DNA of 22,135 bases from Hemicentrotus pulcherrimus (Eukaryota > Echinodermata > Echinoidea > Camarodonta > Strongylocentrotidae): NCBI GenBank assembly GCA_003118195.1, contig BEXV01000841.1, positions 67,801 through 89,935 on the forward strand, read 5' to 3'. This document shows positions 10,801-22,135 of this stretch, piece by piece (within the stretch, counting starts at the first letter, position 1; each line of letters begins with the position of its first letter). The notes under the pieces are model-generated. The model searched no databases and was not told the origin of the DNA. It worked only from the letters and a program-made list of their open reading frames with translations. The translations under genes were made by a program, and so were the position numbers.

Positions 10801-11589
10801 TTATGATGGTTAGTATGACCTACAGTATAGAAATCATGTGATCTTCTAGACCAGGGATTCTCAAACTCTGGACATGCCAATCAGGACTGCCCAGGACAGA
10901 GTCTCCAATTTACCTAATGGAAAGTGAAGAAAAATAAAAAAATAAAAAGGATAGTAATAAATACTGAAAAGGTATTTTTTTTCTCTTTTATCTTTATTCA
11001 GTGAAGGATTAATCCCTTTGACTTTGATGGATACTTTCACCTTAGCGTATTATAACATCTTTTTGATTAAAAATAAACAATTACACCAAATTTAAAACAA
11101 ACAAAAGTGAAAAACAAAAATGCCAAATAAAACAAGACAAAACAGAACATAAGACAAACAAAAGAATAATCACATTTCAACACCAATTAAAATCCAAACT
11201 GAGAAGGAAAAATCCAAGACCACTGAACCGCAGCTGAAAGTCATTTTAGTGATTGCCATTGACAAGATAATATGAGGTGCTCAGAAGCTAGAGCCAGCTG
11301 TTGTGGCGCGGAGTCAGCGCGTACCCACGAATCTCCGGCCAGAGCGCTCCCCGGGAGCTGGAGTCAAGCCAAGGGTTCGGGGTAGGTAACACCGCACACT
11401 AGCCAGCGCCACTTACCAAGGACCCTTTCCACTTGTTCTGTATGCGCCACCAAATTTGGAACCTTTATTGTGTTGACCAACCCTTCTCTTCGGATCCACT
11501 GTGTAACCGATATATGTCCATCCCTTGTAGCGTGGATTGGTGCTAACCAGACAATAACAACCGTTGAAATTCTCAACCTCTTTCGCCAT
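5872..11589 (-). CDS. SLX1: Structure-specific endonuclease subunit SLX1, six-exon spliced CDS, complete
   Basis: Join on the minus strand: 11589-11417, 9280-9229, 8733-8488, 7764-7603, 6987-6790, 5925-5872. The total is 885 nt, or 294 residues plus stop, against about 275 in human SLX1. All junctions are GT-AG and the frame is kept throughout. The N-terminal GIY-YIG nuclease domain shows GCY at residues 10-12, YIG at 26-28, the likely catalytic Arg36, and Glu77 in FEWAWQHP. The C-terminal RING-type zinc module has Cys203, 206, 219, 224, His229, Cys232, 252 and 255, followed by LLPIEG and LWGDLI. In the known family, SLX1 is the catalytic subunit of the nuclear SLX1-SLX4 nuclease. It cuts Holliday junctions, flaps and replication forks, and the RING contacts SLX4. 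The start at 11589 has a good Kozak context (A at -3, G at +4). An in-frame ATG at 11661 would add 24 residues but has a poor context. The exon 3 donor is ambiguous (8488 or 8503, same phase). Confidence 0.95.
6034..6044. other. Homopolymer G run ending in an ambiguous base
   Basis: Ten Gs are followed by N at 6044, the only ambiguous base noticed in the window. It coincides exactly with the truncated edge of the 265-bp array, so sequence continuity here is doubtful. Confidence 0.9.
6045..6896. repeat. 265-bp tandem array duplicating the end of SLX1 exon 5 (3.2 units)
   Basis: Three full units (6045-6309, 6310-6574, 6575-6839) and a 57-bp partial unit (6840-6896) repeat with a 265-bp period and look identical by eye. 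On the SLX1 strand each unit boundary contains the last 107 nt of exon 5, its GTTAGT donor and 158 nt of intron. The outermost copy is cut short at the ambiguous base 6044, next to a run of ten Gs. The intronic half resembles the inverted-repeat element at 20258-20404. Identical copies beside an N suggest either a very recent expansion or an assembly error. Confidence 0.95.
6790..6987 (-). CDS. SLX1: SLX1 exon 5 (main RING exon)
   Basis: The exon has 66 codons in phase 0 and holds the remaining zinc ligands: TCLYPSC, YHMIC and CPSC. These are followed by the family signature LLPIEG and LWGDLI. Reading on without splicing gives a TGA at 6726-6724 after a non-family tail. Splicing at GAG/GTTAGT (6789) instead joins exon 6 in frame and restores the family's acidic C-terminus. 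The last 107 nt of this exon, with its donor, are repeated in tandem further into the intron. Confidence 0.93.
6988..7602 (-). other. SLX1 intron 4
   Basis: This 615-nt intron lies between the RING exons. It holds one foldback element (7210-7336). The rest is AT-rich and shows nothing recognisable. Confidence 0.85.
7210..7336. mobile_element. Small foldback element, 127 bp
   Basis: Perfect 13-bp inverted termini, CAGGGATGCCAGT at 7210-7222 and ACTGGCATCCCTG at 7324-7336, bound a non-coding interior. The interior contains variants of 'gggcctgaaaat' and 'ggtctgaaaa'. No clear target-site duplication is visible. It is probably a non-autonomous MITE; its superfamily is not identified. Confidence 0.6.
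7603..7764 (-). CDS. SLX1: SLX1 exon 4 (basic/acidic linker and first RING cysteines)
   Basis: The exon has 54 codons in phase 0. It encodes a basic patch ([12 protein letters not shown]), an acidic stretch (SEEDDDVE), and then [11 protein letters not shown], which carries the first zinc-ligand pair of the RING (Cys203 and Cys206). The donor is a consensus GTGAGT. The acceptor TTTTGCTTAG is preceded by a long CT-rich microsatellite. Confidence 0.93.
7765..8487 (-). other. SLX1 intron 3 with GA/CT microsatellite
   Basis: This 723-nt intron has a GA-rich tract at about 7772-7883, which is CT-rich on the SLX1 strand and lies directly upstream of exon 4. The remainder is AT-rich with nothing recognisable. 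Confidence 0.85.
7772..7883. repeat. GA-rich microsatellite with AGAGAA and GATAGA variants
   Basis: About 110 bp of interrupted (GA)n with AAAGAGAG and ATAGAAAG variants. On the SLX1 strand this pyrimidine tract runs up to the exon 4 acceptor, so it also forms or extends the splice-acceptor pyrimidine tract. Confidence 0.9.
8488..8733 (-). CDS. SLX1: SLX1 exon 3 (nuclease C-terminal half)
   Basis: The exon opens with FEWAWQHP, carrying the metal-binding glutamate (Glu77) of GIY-YIG nucleases. It continues through the family-typical stretches NMLRVGPW and LPLTVQWL and ends near PISYGQ. Two donors are possible: AAG/GTATCA (end 8488) or CAG/GTGACA (end 8503). Both leave phase 0 and differ only by five residues, VTSTK, so transcript data must decide. 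The acceptor ends in CTTAAG with a modest pyrimidine tract. Confidence 0.92.
8734..9228 (-). other. SLX1 intron 2
   Basis: This 495-nt intron consists mostly of the 97-bp triplication. The flanks show nothing else. Confidence 0.88.
8798..9088. repeat. Three tandem copies of a 97-98 bp unit in SLX1 intron 2
   Basis: Units start at 8798, 8895 and 8993 with GGTGTGTCTGAGTATATG and end in GGCATAATTTT. They are almost identical; the second has one extra A. On the SLX1 strand they sit about 65 nt upstream of the exon 3 acceptor. No coding content is visible. Confidence 0.93.
9229..9280 (-). CDS. SLX1: SLX1 exon 2 (52 nt)
   Basis: This is a small exon bounded by a TTTTTCAG-type acceptor and a GTAAGT donor. 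Its first base completes Trp58. The remaining 17 codons read [17 protein letters not shown], matching the strand and helix after the GPW of SLX1 nucleases. It joins in phase 0 to exon 3, which opens with FEW. Confidence 0.93.
9469..9611. mobile_element. Foldback MITE with GGGCCC termini, 143 bp
   Basis: The left end GGGCCCCATCTTACGAAG and the reverse complement of the right end, GGGCCCTGTCTTACAAAG, form imperfect inverted repeats. Both are followed by gttg and cgattg motifs, and further internal 'caatcgcaa' repeats are present. There is no ORF. The structure is that of a palindromic non-autonomous element common in marine invertebrate genomes. Confidence 0.65.
11290..11400. other. CpG- and GC-rich block in the first part of SLX1 intron 1
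   Basis: This stretch is clearly richer in G, C and CpG than its surroundings. It includes GCGCGGAGTCAGCGCG and the near-palindrome GCTCCCCGGGAGC. It begins just after the exon 1 donor, so it may belong to the unmethylated promoter-proximal region. I could not fit a tRNA or other structured RNA to it. Confidence 0.5.
11417..11589 (-). CDS. SLX1: SLX1 exon 1 (residues 1-57 plus two bases)
   Basis: This exon encodes the GIY-YIG core: [14 protein letters not shown], then [12 protein letters not shown] and QHN, then [12 protein letters not shown]. It ends in TG before a consensus GTAAGT donor (11416-11411), so Trp58 is completed by the G that opens exon 2. Arg36 matches the catalytic arginine of human SLX1 by alignment from memory. 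Without the splice, the frame meets a TAA immediately, which supports the boundary. Confidence 0.95.
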
Positions 11590-12209
11590 TTTCACGTTCA
11601 GAAATGTTTCTTTCTGCGATGAGGGAAGATAATCATTGTCATGTGACAAGTCACCTGACATAGATATCCGAATCGGATATGCTTATACGGCTTACGTACA
11701 GTAGGTAGACTACGTGCATGTACAAAATTAAATGAAGTGGTCATTTCCTTCTTACATGTAGCTAGGCTAGAGCTAGCTGCATTTACACCTAGATCTACAT
11801 TGGCTTTGTGCAGCTCTGACCACAAGTCATCATTTACATGTAGAAGTGGATTTGATTTGACTGAGGATCGATCAGGATTTTGAAATGGAATGCAAGCTGT
11901 TGAACAATGCTGAGGCCAGAAGATATTAGAAACTAACCATGGATAGACGGTGATCAATCATTTCATTTGACTTTGTTTTTTGTTTATTGTTTTGATACTC
12001 ATTGAGATCGAGATTTAGATATTGACTTTCAATATTTTTGCTCATATGAGACATGTTTCTCTTATCAATCTCATATTCTATTGAGAGAAGCATTTAAGCA
12101 ATTATGAGATGAATATACGTCATTACGTGTATGTGTGGTGGTGCAATTTATTTTATGACATCTCATTCTGAACGTTTTTAAGTAAGGACATCGTCATTGC
12201 ATAATGTAG
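11590..12209. promoter_or_regulatory. Divergent intergenic region between SLX1 and HPS4, candidate bidirectional promoter
   Basis: The SLX1 start (11589, minus) and the favoured HPS4 start (12210, plus) face away from each other across about 620 bp. No TATA box is obvious near either start. Two E-box-like motifs lie 49-70 bp upstream of SLX1. The region must contain the SLX1 5' UTR and probably the HPS4 5' UTR. Shared promoter activity is inferred from spacing only. Confidence 0.5.
11638..11659. promoter_or_regulatory. Paired E-box motifs GTCATGTGAC and GTCACCTGAC
   Basis: Two decamers of form GTCANNTGAC start 12 bp apart (11638-11647 and 11650-11659). The first contains CATGTG with the flanking T and A typical of MITF/TFE-type M-boxes. 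The second contains CACCTG. They lie in the presumed SLX1 5' UTR or promoter. A binding role is speculative. Confidence 0.35.
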
Positions 12210-21810
<9,601 letters not shown>

Positions 21811-21888
21811 GTATGTGTAATGTAACTCAAGCAACGAAAATGGATTATTTATTGATGAAATTCAATTGTATCCAGTGTTTCTCATTAA

Positions 21889-22077
21889 AGCCTTTCTGCA
21901 CTAGTTTGGCCAAGAGGGATTAGACCTCCCTTCATGGTCACTGACAGGTGGTTATCTCATCAAATCAGCTCTTAATTAACATTAAAAAAAGGGGGACCAT
22001 GGGGGATAAACGGGTACCGCTTAGGCATTGTTGGCTGTATAGAGGGCGCAAATAGCTACAAGTAGTGCAGTCCCGCT
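21889..22077 (-). mobile_element. TTAA-flanked MITE, 189 bp, copy 2 (inverted)
   Basis: Related to the element at 14964-15152 but inserted in reverse. TTAA lies at 21885-21888 and 22078-22081, with the same terminal CTGCACTA motif. It lies in the HPS4 intron after exon 12. Shared internal landmarks include GAGGGATTAGACCTCCCT-like and GAGGGCGCA-like segments. Confidence 0.85.
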
Positions 22078-22135
22078 TTAAAATGTCCCTCAAAATCTGT
22101 TTGTTGGAAAGAATGATGTATGAGGCTGAAGAATA

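Larger units (their letters stand above)
9281..11416 (-). other. SLX1 intron 1 (2.1 kb)
   Basis: This is the longest SLX1 intron. It contains an inverted-repeat element (9469-9611), a C run near 9840, AT-rich filler, and a CpG-rich block next to exon 1. I found no supported nested gene on either strand. Confidence 0.85.

Noticed and set aside
10850..10880. CAGGGATTCTCAAACT, similar to a hAT-type terminal repeat
   Set aside because: I could not find a matching inverted end nearby, so no element can be bounded.
11290..11400. tRNA or structured RNA in the GC-rich block
   Set aside because: A-box and B-box motifs and a cloverleaf could not be fitted.
11598..11957. 119-codon minus-strand frame upstream of SLX1
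   Set aside because: It overlaps the SLX1 start region in another frame and has no similarity to any family I know.

Overview
The window is eukaryotic genomic DNA with short exons separated by GT-AG introns. It is AT-rich and full of microsatellites and small inverted-repeat transposons. Protein similarity recalled from memory, plus the repeat types, suggest an invertebrate deuterostome, most likely an echinoderm such as a sea urchin. That assignment is inference. The single ambiguous base (position 6044) suggests a draft assembly.

Layout. Positions 1-1886 hold a 194-bp tandem duplication whose second copy is split by a 774-bp TA-flanked transposon. A short candidate terminal exon of an unidentified plus-strand gene lies at 1887-1952. 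Positions 1953-5871 hold no gene I can support, but include a SINE-like repeat near 3757-3945. Positions 5872-11589 (minus strand) carry a complete six-exon gene for SLX1, the GIY-YIG/RING structure-specific endonuclease subunit, reconstructed as 294 residues. Its last intron contains a 265-bp tandem array that repeats the 3' part of exon 5. Positions 11590-12209 are a compact divergent intergenic region. From about 12210 to 21810 (plus strand) runs a gene for HPS4, a BLOC-3 subunit. Eleven exons are supported by frame, splice sites and similarity, and the first exon is tentative. One very long exon (1944 nt) encodes a low-complexity linker. The gene continues past the right edge.

The two genes are head to head about 0.6 kb apart and could share a promoter, but their functions are unrelated: DNA junction cleavage in the nucleus versus Rab32/38 activation for lysosome-related organelles. 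I saw no obviously new multi-gene system. The points most worth checking are the partial-exon tandem array next to an N, an in-frame TGA just after the strongest acceptor of HPS4 exon 6, CT microsatellites serving as polypyrimidine tracts, and several cleanly bounded transposon insertions. One of these has an empty-site control in the same window.
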